A stretch of 64,000 bases of DNA from Pseudomonadota bacterium (GTDB lineage Bacteria > Desulfobacterota > Desulfobacteria > Desulfobacterales > JAHIVH01), in NCBI GenBank assembly GCA_018816735.1, contig JAHIVH010000011.1, positions 1 to 64,000 of the forward strand. Direction: 5' to 3'. This document shows, piece after piece, positions 45,603 through 54,472 of the stretch. The notes beneath the pieces were generated by a model. The model saw only the letters and a program-made list of their open reading frames with translations, ran no database searches and had not been told where the DNA came from. A program made the position numbers and the translations under genes. Position 1 is the first letter of the stretch. Each line of letters opens with the position of its first letter.

Positions 45603-46285
45603 TGAGAATACTGGCTGTTGATACAAGCACCATGAGCTGCAGTGTGTCTGTTCTTGACAGCGGTTTGGTTATAGCTGAGAAAACGCTTGTCAGCAAAGAG
45701 ACCCATTCAAAACATCTTCATGAGATGATTGAGCGTGTGCTTGATATGGCGGACCTCGATATCTCGGATGTGGACGGGTTCGCCGTTACTAAAGGCCCGG
45801 GTAGCTTTACAGGCTTGAGGATAGGCGTCAGTGCGATTAAAGGACTCGCATTTGCTCTGAATAAACCGGTTGTTGCTGTCTCATCTCTTGAAGCTCTGGC
45901 GTGGCCATTTTGTTTTTCATCCATACGGATTTGCCCGATGATTGATGCCAGAAGAGGAGAGGTTTACACGGCACAGTATGTCAGTAAAAACGGGATGCTG
46001 GAAAAAATTATTGATGACAGCGTCCTATCACCTGAAAAAGTTGTGGCTGATTTAAAGGACCCAGCCCTTTTTATCGGTTCGGGCGCATTGGCGTATCAGG
46101 AAATATTAACGGGGCATCTTGGTGCATCTGCCCATTTTGTTCCACCCCATATGAACGTTATCCGGGCGGCTGCTGTGGGTGAGCTGGGATTCAGAAAATT
46201 CGGAAAAAGAGAAAACGATGATGTGCATTCTTTTAAACCGAGATATATCAGAAAGTCCGATGCAGAACTGAATTTTGCTAAATAG
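45599..46285 (+). CDS. tsaB: tRNA threonylcarbamoyladenosine biosynthesis protein TsaB
   Basis: 228 residues; ATGA overlap with lon. ILAVDTSTMSCSVSVLD at the N-terminus and VTKGPGSFTGLRIGVSAIKGL (first 19 residues shown by GPGSFTGLRIG) are the TsaB/YeaZ signatures. ASKHA fold without the metal-binding His pair of TsaD. With TsaD and TsaE it makes t6A37 on ANN-decoding tRNAs. An ATG three bases downstream is an equal start. Confidence 0.93.
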   Translation: MMRILAVDTSTMSCSVSVLDSGLVIAEKTLVSKETHSKHLHEMIERVLDMADLDISDVDGFAVTKGPGSFTGLRIGVSAIKGLAFALNKPVVAVSSLEALAWPFCFSSIRICPMIDARRGEVYTAQYVSKNGMLEKIIDDSVLSPEKVVADLKDPALFIGSGALAYQEILTGHLGASAHFVPPHMNVIRAAAVGELGFRKFGKRENDDVHSFKPRYIRKSDAELNFAK

Positions 46286-46382
46286 TCCGACGGGTTATGA
46301 TTGACATCATATCCTATATTTGATAACACCTATCAACTTATTATTTGTGGGTTAATTTTTTTTGGTCTGGCAGGTGGTTTGC

Positions 46383-47054
46383 ATGAAAAAATTTGAATGG
46401 TCTGATCAGCCGCAACAAACGGCATATCCAGTTGCCAAGGCCGGATATCCCTTTATTTTTTCTGCGGCATTTGTGACTTTGGTTCTGGCCTTGATTGGGT
46501 TTAAGGGGCTAACGTTTGCAGGGCTTTTGGTAACGCTTTTTATCTGTTTTTTTTTCAGAGATCCGGACAGGGTTATCCCGGTTGATGAAAACGGGATTGT
46601 GTCGCCTGCAGACGGAAAGGTCGTTGTCGCAGAGGTCGTTGAACAGAATGATTTTATTGAAGGCCGTTCAATGAAGATCAGTATTTTCATGTCGGTTTTT
46701 AATGTCCATGTCAATCGCATACCTTTTTCCGGAATTGTAAGAGACATATTGTATTTTCCTGGCAAGTTTTTCAATGCAAATCTGGATAAAGCGTCAAAAG
46801 ACAACGAACACAATGCGATTATTGTTGAAACTGAAGAAAAAATTACATATGCTGTTGTACAAATCGCTGGCCTGGTGGCACGCCGCATTGTTTGCGGACT
46901 GACAAAAGACATGATTGTAAAAAGGGGACAGCGTTTTGGACTGATCTGTTTCGGTTCACGGCTGGATGTTTACCTGCCGGAAAACATTAAACTGAACGTA
47001 TCTGTTGGCGACACGGTTAAATCCGGAGCCACAATTTTAGGCTTCATGAAATGA
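46383..47054 (+). CDS. psd: Phosphatidylserine decarboxylase, short form
   Basis: 223 residues from ATG 46383 with AGGTGG upstream; a TTG at 46362 is less likely. Two N-terminal hydrophobic stretches (about residues 18-55) precede FFRDPDRVIP, SPADGKVV, and the self-cleavage site Gly191-Ser192 (ICFGSRLDVYL) that forms the pyruvoyl group. This is the short, archaeal-like Psd class (about 210-230 residues) common in anaerobes. It converts phosphatidylserine to phosphatidylethanolamine and overlaps pssA by 4 bases. Confidence 0.93.
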   Translation: MKKFEWSDQPQQTAYPVAKAGYPFIFSAAFVTLVLALIGFKGLTFAGLLVTLFICFFFRDPDRVIPVDENGIVSPADGKVVVAEVVEQNDFIEGRSMKISIFMSVFNVHVNRIPFSGIVRDILYFPGKFFNANLDKASKDNEHNAIIVETEEKITYAVVQIAGLVARRIVCGLTKDMIVKRGQRFGLICFGSRLDVYLPENIKLNVSVGDTVKSGATILGFMK

Positions 47055-47815
47055 AAAAGAAGAAAAATCAGGTGAACAAATTACGGCGGGGGATATATAT
47101 TCTGCCGAACCTGTTTACTTCTATGAATATTTTCTGCGGATTTTATTCCATTATCGCATCTATTCAACACAATTATGAAGCAGCAGCTGTCAGTATCCTG
47201 ATTGCTGTGGTCTTTGATTCCCTGGACGGTAAAATTGCAAGAGCCACAAATACCACAAGCCGGTTTGGCGTGGAATATGACTCATTGGCAGATCTTATTT
47301 CTTTTGGTCTTGCCCCTGCGTTGATGATCTACTTATGGATGTTGCAGGGCTTTGGTAAAACCGGCTGGCTGGCAGGTTTTTTGTATACCATCTGCGGCGC
47401 ATTGCGTCTTGCCCGGTTCAATACATTGACAGGCGTTATTTCAAGCGAGTATTTTCAGGGACTTCCCATACCTGCCGGTGCAGGTATGTGTGCGTCAACT
47501 GTTTTATTTATCACCAAGTATGATTTTAGTTTTCTTTATCAGCCGGTCATGATTTTAATTATGCTCTATATTCTGGCTTTTCTGATGGTTAGTTCGATCA
47601 AATACAACAGCTTCAAAAAGGCCGAGTTATTTACACGTATCCGTTTCAGTGTATTGGTGATTATCATTCTCACCTTTGTGTTTATTGCCGAACGAATGCA
47701 GGCAGCCTTTTTTGCATTGGCAGTAGTATATGTCATATCCGGTCCAATTACCTATATCGTGTGGCATAAACAGAACAAAAACATGGAGGTAGAGATAGAG
47801 ATAGAAGACCATTAG
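47051..47815 (+). CDS. pssA: CDP-diacylglycerol-serine O-phosphatidyltransferase
   Basis: 254 residues with about eight membrane segments. The CDP-alcohol phosphatidyltransferase motif is complete: DSLDGKIARATN then FGVEYDSLAD (D-x2-DG-x2-AR-x8-G-x3-D-x3-D). LPNLFTSMNIFCGFYSI at the N-terminus is typical of type II PssA. It makes phosphatidylserine, the substrate of the Psd encoded just upstream with a 4-base overlap. The tail is acidic (EVEIEIEDH). Confidence 0.94.
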   Translation: MKKKKNQVNKLRRGIYILPNLFTSMNIFCGFYSIIASIQHNYEAAAVSILIAVVFDSLDGKIARATNTTSRFGVEYDSLADLISFGLAPALMIYLWMLQGFGKTGWLAGFLYTICGALRLARFNTLTGVISSEYFQGLPIPAGAGMCASTVLFITKYDFSFLYQPVMILIMLYILAFLMVSSIKYNSFKKAELFTRIRFSVLVIIILTFVFIAERMQAAFFALAVVYVISGPITYIVWHKQNKNMEVEIEIEDH

Positions 47816-47951
47816 GCAGGTTATTATGATAAATGAGACGTTGTCAGAAAGAAAATCGGTTCAACGGTTAAACGGTGAATCGATTTGTCATTTTTTTTAT
47901 CCTGGCAACATGAGTTATTAACAAAAAACGATGAATTACAGGAGTGGGCAG

Positions 47952-48419
47952 TTGGAACGTGTACCGATTACAAAAGAAGGGCATGCGGCGCTGAAAAAGG
48001 AACTTCAGCACTTAAAACAGGTGGAACGGCCTAATAATATCAAGGCAATTGAAATTGCGCGTGCTCACGGCGACTTGTCCGAGAATGCCGAATTTGATGC
48101 AGCCAAGGAACGACAGTCTTTTCTTGAAGGCCGAATCGCTGAACTTGAGTACAAGGTGGCCAATGCTGAAGTAATTGATCCAACCACACTTCCTAAAGAC
48201 AAGGCTGTATTTGCGTCCACTGTTTTACTGGAAAATGTAGATACGGGTGAGGAATTTACCTATCAGCTCGTTGGGCAGGATGAATCAGATATAGACAAGG
48301 GGAAGATTTCAGTTTCTTCTCCTCTTGGAAGGGCTATTCTGGGGAAGACATCAGGGGATGAAATTATTGTTCAGGCCCCTGGTGGCAAGCGCAATTACGA
48401 GCTGCTTGAAATTATTTAG
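47952..48419 (+). CDS. greA: Transcription elongation factor GreA
   Basis: 155 residues from a TTG at 47952 with AGGAG seven bases upstream, giving the family N-terminus MERVPITKEG. The ATG at 47931 would add seven foreign residues and has no Shine-Dalgarno. N-terminal coiled coil (HGDLSENAEFDAAKERQSFLE, where the acidic tip residues sit) and C-terminal FKBP-like domain (PLGRAILGKTSGDEIIVQAPGG). It rescues backtracked RNA polymerase. It is followed by rpoZ. Confidence 0.93.
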   Translation: MERVPITKEGHAALKKELQHLKQVERPNNIKAIEIARAHGDLSENAEFDAAKERQSFLEGRIAELEYKVANAEVIDPTTLPKDKAVFASTVLLENVDTGEEFTYQLVGQDESDIDKGKISVSSPLGRAILGKTSGDEIIVQAPGGKRNYELLEII

Positions 48420-48525
48420 CGTCCGAATAGGCAGCAGGCGTTAATGATGTCATGTCCCAATTAGATATTAAATAAAATCAAGATATACTCCGTTTATCAA
48501 TCTCGTTAATTTTAAGGAGGTTCAA

Positions 48526-48744
48526 GTGGCAAGAGTTACTGTTGAAGATTGTCTGAAAAAAGTGCCGAATCGTTTCATGCTTGTTCATATGGCGGCAAAA
48601 AGAGTTCGGCAGATTCGTGAAGGATCTGAATATCTCATCGAATCGGCCAAGAATGAGGATATTGTCATATCACTAAGAGAAATTGCCGCAGGCAAGGTAA
48701 CAATGAAGATGAATGAGGCGTTGCCACAGCAAGAAGACGACTGA
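48526..48744 (+). CDS. rpoZ: RNA polymerase omega subunit
   Basis: 72 residues starting at a GTG with AAGGAGG upstream. [20 protein letters not shown] and AAKRVRQI are the conserved omega N-terminus, and ALREIA-like [11 protein letters not shown] follows. It promotes assembly and stability of RNA polymerase by binding beta-prime. It lies about 100 bases after greA. Confidence 0.92.
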   Translation: MARVTVEDCLKKVPNRFMLVHMAAKRVRQIREGSEYLIESAKNEDIVISLREIAAGKVTMKMNEALPQQEDD

Positions 48745-48808
48745 AACAGTCACCCCTTCAGGCAATTGTTCTGCTGTTAGAATTTTTTATAAGAAACATA
48801 TATTTCAG

Positions 48809-49612
48809 ATGATAGATATTCAGAAGCAACGGGATGACAGAAATATTCCCATCGATAAGGTGGGGGTTAAAAATCTCAGGTATCCCATAACCGTTTTGGA
48901 TCGGGTGAATGGTTATCAGGCAACCGTGGCATCCATCAGTATGTTTGTTGATCTTCCCCATCAGGATAAAGGGACTCATATGAGCCGCTTTGTGGAGCTT
49001 TTGCATTTGTTCCGGCCTGAATTCTCATTGAAGACATTTTCAACCATTTTAGGCCAGATGAAGGAAAATCTTGACGCGGATTCGTCTCATGTTGAAGTGA
49101 CTTTTCCCTATTTCATCGAAAAACAGGCCCCTGTCAGTCATTCTCCCGGTTTGATGGACTACACCTGCCAGATTACCGGTTTCTGTGATAAAAACGACGA
49201 AATCGATCTTGTTCTTGAAGTCATTGTTCCGATATCGTCTGTTTGCCCCTGTTCGAAAGAAATAAGTGATGGCGGCGCCCATAACCAGAGAGGTGAGGTG
49301 CGGCTGGCCACACGATTCAGAAAATTCATCTGGATCGAAGACATGATCAGTGTTGTAGAAAAATCAGCCTCATGTGAGGTCTATTCCGTCCTCAAACGGG
49401 TTGATGAAAAATGCGTCACGGAAAAGGGGTATAATAACCCTAAATTTGTTGAAGATATTGTGCGTGATGTGGCCATGGAAATGATGCATGATGAAAACAT
49501 AATCTGGTTTTCGGTAAGTGCGGAAAATTTTGAGTCCATTCATAACCACAGTGCCTATGCCTATATCTCAAGTGGAGAACCGTTTAAATGCAAATTATCA
49601 AAGGTAGACTGA
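48809..49612 (+). CDS. folE2: GTP cyclohydrolase IB (FolE2)
   Basis: 267 residues from ATG 48809; an in-frame extension to 48713 runs into rpoZ. The Shine-Dalgarno is weak. Key motif SVCPCSKEIS (Cys146 and Cys148), with VGVKNLRYPI near the N-terminus, HMSRF, and FESIHNHSAYAYI near the C-terminus. It converts GTP to dihydroneopterin triphosphate for folate or modified bases, using a metal other than strictly zinc. It is terminated by the strong hairpin after the gene. Confidence 0.94.
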   Translation: MIDIQKQRDDRNIPIDKVGVKNLRYPITVLDRVNGYQATVASISMFVDLPHQDKGTHMSRFVELLHLFRPEFSLKTFSTILGQMKENLDADSSHVEVTFPYFIEKQAPVSHSPGLMDYTCQITGFCDKNDEIDLVLEVIVPISSVCPCSKEISDGGAHNQRGEVRLATRFRKFIWIEDMISVVEKSASCEVYSVLKRVDEKCVTEKGYNNPKFVEDIVRDVAMEMMHDENIIWFSVSAENFESIHNHSAYAYISSGEPFKCKLSKVD

Positions 49613-49636
49613 TCGCTTATTCTTATATGATGTGAT

Positions 49637-49672
49637 AAAAAAAGGCTTTTTTTTTAAAAAAGCCTTTTTTTT
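49637..49672. terminator. Bidirectional rho-independent terminator
   Basis: AAAAAAAGGC...GCCTTTTTTT with A/T tracts on both sides forms a stem of about 16 bp, serving folE2 on the plus strand and ilvE on the minus strand. Confidence 0.85.
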
Positions 49673-49714
49673 ATTTGAGGATAACACGGTTATCGTGTTG
49701 ACTGACTTATTGTT

Positions 49715-50779
49715 TCAGACAACAGGCTCAATCCAGCTCATTTTGTCTTCAGCATGGCCATATTGAAGGGCCGTAAGTTCTTTATAAAGTTTCATCGAGA
49801 CCGGACCAACATTCCCATCACCTATGGTGATAATTTTTTCGTCATATTTAATGACGCCAACCGGAGAGATAACAGCAGCTGTTCCGGAACCGAACACTTC
49901 CTTAAGGGTACCCTTTTCGTGGGCCTCAAATATTTCATCAATGCTGATCTTACGTTCCGTGACCTTGACGTTCCATGATCTGGCAATGGCAAGAACCGAG
50001 TCTCTGGTGATGCCCGGGAGAATACTTCCATTCAGCATGGGGGTGATCAGTTCATCTCCTATGACAAAAAAGATATTCATTGATCCAACTTCTTCCACAT
50101 ATTTCAGTTCCACGCCATCCAGCCAGAGAACCTGGGTGTATCCGTTTTTGTGTGCTTCTTCACCAGCATACAGGCTTGCTGCGTAATTTCCAGCGGTTTT
50201 CACATGACCGACGCCGCCCCGTACGGCTCTTACATGATTTTTAGTCACCCAAATTTTAACTGGATTAAATCCTTCCGCATAATACGCGCCAACCGGAGAC
50301 AGAATAATAAAAAACCGGTATGTATTCGAAGCCCTTACACCCAGGAACGGATCTGTGGCAATAATTGTCGGCCGAACATAGAGTGATGTGCCCTCTGATT
50401 TCGGGACCCAGTCTTTTTCCAGGCGAATAAGCTGTTTTAAGGCATCCAGGGCAAATGCTTCATCGAATTCAGGTATACACATGGTTCTTGCCGAGCTGTT
50501 GAGACGTCTGATATTGTCTTTGGGCCTGAAAAGGTGGACCTTTCCTTCTTTTGTCTTATATGCCTTCAATCCTTCAAAAATTGCCTGACCATAGTGAAGC
50601 ACCATTGAGGAAGGTTCCATGATAATTGGGCTGTAGGGCTCAATTCTGGGATTATGCCATCCCTTATTCGGGTTATAATCCATATTAAACATGTGGTCCG
50701 TAAAAATTGCCCCGAAACTCAAATCTTTGTCTTCAGGATGTTTTTTTGGTGAAGTTGTCTTTTTGATATCAATTTGCAT
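49715..50779 (-). CDS. ilvE: Branched-chain amino acid aminotransferase
   Basis: 354 residues from the ATG at 50779 (AAAGGAGG five bases upstream); an in-frame start at 50848 adds 23 unrelated residues. Class IV PLP fold: the PLP Lys lies in HVKTAGNYAASLYAGEEAH, then LWLDGVELKYVEEVGSMN and EVFGSGTAAVISPVG for phosphate binding. Length is that of the long (BCAT-type) subgroup. It interconverts Leu/Ile/Val with 2-oxoacids. It is divergent from a VorDBAC-type operon whose substrates are the same oxoacids. Confidence 0.94.
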   Translation of the reverse strand: MQIDIKKTTSPKKHPEDKDLSFGAIFTDHMFNMDYNPNKGWHNPRIEPYSPIIMEPSSMVLHYGQAIFEGLKAYKTKEGKVHLFRPKDNIRRLNSSARTMCIPEFDEAFALDALKQLIRLEKDWVPKSEGTSLYVRPTIIATDPFLGVRASNTYRFFIILSPVGAYYAEGFNPVKIWVTKNHVRAVRGGVGHVKTAGNYAASLYAGEEAHKNGYTQVLWLDGVELKYVEEVGSMNIFFVIGDELITPMLNGSILPGITRDSVLAIARSWNVKVTERKISIDEIFEAHEKGTLKEVFGSGTAAVISPVGVIKYDEKIITIGDGNVGPVSMKLYKELTALQYGHAEDKMSWIEPVV

Positions 50780-50923
50780 GCATTCCTCCTTTGTATCCTT
50801 CCTCGATATCACCATCAGCATGTGATTTTTTTTAAACAATCTTTCCATCTATACAGATGTTTTAATTTTAATCAAGGGCTGAGATCGGGTTTTATCAAAA
50901 AATTGATTTTAAAATTTTTGGGG

Positions 50924-50952
50924 TTGACAAATATGTCACATCGGTAGATATC
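50924..50952 (+). promoter_or_regulatory. Promoter and inverted repeat upstream of the vor operon
   Basis: TTGACA at 50924-50929 is a perfect -35, with GATATC after 17 bases as a weak -10. TGACAAATATGTCA at 50925-50938 is an inverted repeat (TGACA-N4-TGTCA) overlapping the -35, so a repressor site is plausible. Confidence 0.45.
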
Positions 50953-51052
50953 TGACAATTTGTGTTTGCATAAAATACGGCGTGGCAACATAAGTTTTGA
51001 GATAATAGAACGGTATTAAATTTTAGGGTATTTAAATAACGGGGTCTATTGT

Positions 51053-51271
51053 ATGGCAAAAAAAGGTAAAATAGAGGTTAGGATTGAGCATTGCAAGGGG
51101 TGCGGCCTTTGCATCACTTCATGCAAGGTGGATGCAATTGCACTTTCAAATGCAGGTGAGACCAATTCATACGGTTATCAGTACTTGAAAATGGTAAAAG
51201 ATACATGCACCGGATGCACGCTTTGCGCGGTCATGTGTCCGGACCAGGCAATTGACGTTTACAGGGAATAG
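51053..51271 (+). CDS. vorD: 2-oxoacid:ferredoxin oxidoreductase delta subunit (2[4Fe-4S])
   Basis: 72 residues with two complete clusters: CKGCGLCITSC and CTGCTLCAVMC. The first of four genes in the order delta-alpha-beta-gamma, 12 bases before the alpha gene. It passes electrons from the TPP site to free ferredoxin. KorD is the alternative name if the substrate is 2-oxoglutarate. Confidence 0.88.
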   Translation: MAKKGKIEVRIEHCKGCGLCITSCKVDAIALSNAGETNSYGYQYLKMVKDTCTGCTLCAVMCPDQAIDVYRE

Positions 51272-51283
51272 GAGCAAATCATT

Positions 51284-52339
51284 ATGGCGGAAAAAGTATT
51301 GATGAAAGGAAACGAGGCAATTGCTGAGGCTGCCATTCGATCGGGTTTGAAATGTTATTTCGGGTATCCGATTACGCCTCAGAATGAGATCCCTGCATAC
51401 ATGGCCGCGCATCTTACGAAAAAGGGCGGTACGTTTATTCAAGCGGAATCTGAAATTGCAGCGATTAATATGGTTTATGGCGCATCATGCACGGGTGCAC
51501 GGGCCATGACATCCTCCTCAAGCCCGGGGATTTCTCTGAAACAGGAAGGGATCTCTTACCTTGTCGGCGCAAAGTTGCCAGCTGTAATCGTAAACATTAT
51601 GAGGGGCGGGCCCGGTCTTGGAAATATTGCCCCTTCCCAGGCAGATTATTTTCAGTCCGTAAAAGGCGGTGGACATGGCGACTATCGCATGATCGTTTAC
51701 ACACCGGAAACGGTTCAGGAGGCCGCTGATTTAACCATGAAAGCGTTTGATAAAGCGGATGAATATAGAAACCCTGTACTGATTTTAGGAGATGCCATTT
51801 TGGGCCAGATGATGGAACCACTGATTTTTAAGGAACCATCCGGACGAACATTTGATAAGTCTTCATGGAAACTGGGGAACAGAAAAGACAGGCCATCACA
51901 CCTTATCAATTCACTTTCTCTGTCTGAAGGTGTTGTTGAAGAATGGAACTGGGAGCTTAAGAAGAAATTCGATCTCATGACGGAAAAAGAAATGATGGTC
52001 GAAGAATACCTGACCGATGATGCGGATTTGGTTTTTGTTGCTTATGGTACCAGCGCGCGTATTTGTCGCGCCGTTGTGAACCAGTCCCGAAAAGAAGGCT
52101 ATAAGACCGGCTTGATTCGACCGATTACCGTGTGGCCCTTTCCCTCAGACGTTATTTCAAAGTGTACCCGGAAGACCAAGGATTTTTTTGTTGTGGAAAT
52201 GAGTTTGGGACAGATGATAGAGGATGTAAAGCTTGCTGTTCTGGGCAGAGCCAGCATCCATTTCCACGGTCGCCCGGGGGGCGGCATACCGGCAGAACCG
52301 GATATCATGAAACAATTGAAAGAGATAATGAAAAAATAG
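51284..52339 (+). CDS. vorB: 2-oxoacid:ferredoxin oxidoreductase alpha subunit (VorB/KorA type)
   Basis: 351 residues. EKVLMKGNEAIAEAAIRSG and YFGYPITPQNEIPAYMA open the pyrimidine-binding domain, followed by ARAMTSSSSPGISLKQEG, and domain II begins near residue 240 (DLVFVAYGTSARICRAVV) with LIRPITVWPFP. This is typical of the 350-residue subunits annotated as 3-methyl-2-oxobutanoate dehydrogenase VorB. With IlvE encoded next door, branched-chain 2-oxoacids are the likeliest substrates; 2-oxoglutarate cannot be excluded. Confidence 0.87.
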   Translation: MAEKVLMKGNEAIAEAAIRSGLKCYFGYPITPQNEIPAYMAAHLTKKGGTFIQAESEIAAINMVYGASCTGARAMTSSSSPGISLKQEGISYLVGAKLPAVIVNIMRGGPGLGNIAPSQADYFQSVKGGGHGDYRMIVYTPETVQEAADLTMKAFDKADEYRNPVLILGDAILGQMMEPLIFKEPSGRTFDKSSWKLGNRKDRPSHLINSLSLSEGVVEEWNWELKKKFDLMTEKEMMVEEYLTDDADLVFVAYGTSARICRAVVNQSRKEGYKTGLIRPITVWPFPSDVISKCTRKTKDFFVVEMSLGQMIEDVKLAVLGRASIHFHGRPGGGIPAEPDIMKQLKEIMKK

Positions 52340-52351
52340 GGGGATACGGTC

Positions 52352-53101
52352 ATGAAGAAGGTTTACGAGAGAAACAATATTGCGTTAGATATGCCCTCGC
52401 CGTATTGTCCGGGATGTGGCCATGGCATTATTCACCGAATGGTTATGGACGCTATCAAAGAAGTTGGGCAGGCAGATAACACGATTTTCATGGCACCTGT
52501 GGGGTGCTCGATTCTTGCCTATACATATCTTGATCTGGATGTGTGCCAGCCAGCTCACGGCCGGACACCTGCAGCCGCAACAGGGGTTAAAAGAGCGCTG
52601 CCGGATTCACTGGTTGTGCTATACCAGGGTGATGGCGATCTCGCTGCCATTGGAACCGCTGAAATTGTTCATGCAGTTAATCGGGGAGAGAATATCACCG
52701 CTGTTTTTGTCAATAATGCCATTTATGGCATGACCGGCGGACAAATGGCGCCGACGACATTGGAAGGCCAGCGGGCGACCACATGTCCTGAAGGAAGAAA
52801 CCCCATGCTGGGTCAGGGATACCCGATAAGGGTCTGTGAACTGTTGCAATCATTGCGAGGACTTTATTATGCGGAAAGAACCTCTGTGCATGATGCAAAA
52901 AATGTTTTAAAAACCCGAAAAGCCATCAAAAAGGGAATAGAAAATCAAATGGCCAAAAAGGGATTTTCTTTTATTGAAGTTTTGTCACCCTGCCCGGTTA
53001 ACTGGGGAATGACGCCCAGGAAAGCGCTTGAATATGTGGAAAAGGAAATGGCCGCTTACTATCCCTTGGGCGAATTTAAAGTAGATGGCAAAATTGTATA
53101 A
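52352..53101 (+). CDS. vorA: 2-oxoacid:ferredoxin oxidoreductase beta subunit (TPP-binding)
   Basis: 249 residues. CPGCGHGIIHRMVMDAI carries two cluster Cys, and GDGDLAAIGTAEIVHAVNRGE plus VNNAIYGMTGGQMAPTT form the TPP/Mg motif (GDG...N-x-YGMTGGQ). It decarboxylates the 2-oxoacid and forms the acyl-CoA. It lies 12 bases after the alpha gene. Confidence 0.88.
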   Translation: MKKVYERNNIALDMPSPYCPGCGHGIIHRMVMDAIKEVGQADNTIFMAPVGCSILAYTYLDLDVCQPAHGRTPAAATGVKRALPDSLVVLYQGDGDLAAIGTAEIVHAVNRGENITAVFVNNAIYGMTGGQMAPTTLEGQRATTCPEGRNPMLGQGYPIRVCELLQSLRGLYYAERTSVHDAKNVLKTRKAIKKGIENQMAKKGFSFIEVLSPCPVNWGMTPRKALEYVEKEMAAYYPLGEFKVDGKIV

Positions 53102-53144
53102 TTTGAGGAGAACCGGTTTCAGGTTAATGGGGAAATAAAAAACG

Positions 53145-53687
53145 ATGGAACATAAAATAATTTTTGCAGGATTCGGTGGGCAGGGCGTTATATCAATGGG
53201 TAATCTGATTGCTTATTCAGCCATGGCAGAAGACAAAAACGTGACATTTTATCCTGCATACGGGATTGCCATGCGTGGCGGAACCGCCAATTGTTCAGTG
53301 ATTGTATCTGATGACACGATTGCTTCTCCTGTAATTGCGAGCCCGACCGTTCTTGTTGCCATGAATGAGCAGTCCTTTGATTTTTTTATAGAGAGAATCC
53401 AGATCGGCGGAGTGATCCTGGCAAACAGTTCACTTGTTAAAAAAAAACCGGCACGAGATAATATCAGATCGTGTTATGTACCTGTCAACGATATTGCAGA
53501 AGCACTCGGAAACAACAAAATGGCTAATATGGCCATGGTCGGGGCATTGCTGAAGAGCAGTGGTGTACTGAAACTGGATACGGTTTTTAAAACCATGCAG
53601 AAGACATTTCCGGCCAAATTGCAGAAATTCATGGATATCAATCAAAAAGCAATGCAGCATGGGTTTGATGCGGCAGAATTAAATTAA
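53145..53687 (+). CDS. vorC: 2-oxoacid:ferredoxin oxidoreductase gamma subunit
   Basis: 180 residues. FAGFGGQGVISMGNLIAYSAM and YPAYGIAMRGGTANCSVIVSD are the gamma-subunit (POR) signatures involved in CoA binding. It is the last gene of the vor operon; a hairpin follows 12 bases after the stop. Confidence 0.88.
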   Translation: MEHKIIFAGFGGQGVISMGNLIAYSAMAEDKNVTFYPAYGIAMRGGTANCSVIVSDDTIASPVIASPTVLVAMNEQSFDFFIERIQIGGVILANSSLVKKKPARDNIRSCYVPVNDIAEALGNNKMANMAMVGALLKSSGVLKLDTVFKTMQKTFPAKLQKFMDINQKAMQHGFDAAELN

Positions 53688-53698
53688 TTGATGCAAAT

Positions 53699-53732
53699 AA
53701 AACCGGATTCAGTTTAAGGCTGATCCGGTTTT
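53699..53732. terminator. Terminator between vorC and the SagB-like gene
   Basis: AAAACCGGAT-CAG / CTG-ATCCGGTTTT, a 13-bp stem with a one-base T bulge and a 7-base loop, then TTTTT overlap. It can serve both convergent genes. Confidence 0.8.
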
Positions 53733-54472
53733 TCAAGTTTTTTTCCAACCGCAGCCATGTAAATGACAAATGCGTCCCTGTCATCAAGGTCCAGGATCGT
53801 CGATAGGGCATCATCATCAAAAGCACCCACTGCACATGCCCCACACCCGACCACTTCCGATGCCAGATAAAGATTCTGGCACACATGTCCCACATCCATC
53901 AGGAGATATCGATATCCTCTTTCCCCATAACGCCACGTCATTCTGTACGGAATGGCAACCCATAAAAACGTAACTGCAGCGTGCACAACAAACATCTGTC
54001 TGTAGCAGGCGTTTGCGAGGCTGTTTTCAATTAACGGATCACGGTCGTAGGGAAAAATGCTGTGCGACAGCGGGGCATATCCGTAGAGCCCTTTTTCAAT
54101 ACCCTGAACCCGGTTAATATAGAGAATCGTTTCCAGGGCATGCCTTGCACCTGCGGATGGCACTGTCCGCAATGTGGAGACATCCCCCCAGGCTTTTTTG
54201 ACACCTTGCGTGCACCACAGGAGAAATGATAACTCTTCTATGGTCAGTGGCATGTCACTGTATTTTCTGTGGCTTGTTCGTTCAGTGACAAGGTTGAAAA
54301 AATCCGTCGGCACAGATCCTTGAAATGGTGGGAAGGGAAGTCTGATGTCTTCCATGCCTTTTTCTGCAAAATTGACAGAAGCCGGATGAGGACGTTTTTT
54401 GTGTTGATCAGACTCGACTAAGTGTTGCGGCTTTGTTTTATCCCAGAATAATGACCCGATTTTTTTTTCCAT
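53714..54472 (-). CDS. SagB/ThcOx-type nitroreductase-fold dehydrogenase
   Basis: 252 residues from the ATG at 54472; 54490 is a possible earlier start. ERTSHRKYSDMPLTIEELSFLLW and RTVPSAGARHALETILYIN are the FMN-binding hallmarks, and DVGHVCQNLYLASEVVGCGACAVGAF completes the nitroreductase fold. In SagB-type enzymes the fold oxidises azolines in peptide natural products, but stand-alone relatives are common. No YcaO cyclase or precursor peptide is visible nearby, so the substrate is unknown. A perfect palindrome lies 57 bases upstream of the earlier start. Confidence 0.82.
   Translation of the reverse strand: MEKKIGSLFWDKTKPQHLVESDQHKKRPHPASVNFAEKGMEDIRLPFPPFQGSVPTDFFNLVTERTSHRKYSDMPLTIEELSFLLWCTQGVKKAWGDVSTLRTVPSAGARHALETILYINRVQGIEKGLYGYAPLSHSIFPYDRDPLIENSLANACYRQMFVVHAAVTFLWVAIPYRMTWRYGERGYRYLLMDVGHVCQNLYLASEVVGCGACAVGAFDDDALSTILDLDDRDAFVIYMAAVGKKLEKPDQP

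Noticed and set aside
53714..54472. Thiazole/oxazole-modified peptide cluster around the SagB-like protein
   Set aside because: No YcaO/SagD, SagC or precursor peptide can be seen nearby; stand-alone SagB-like enzymes are common.
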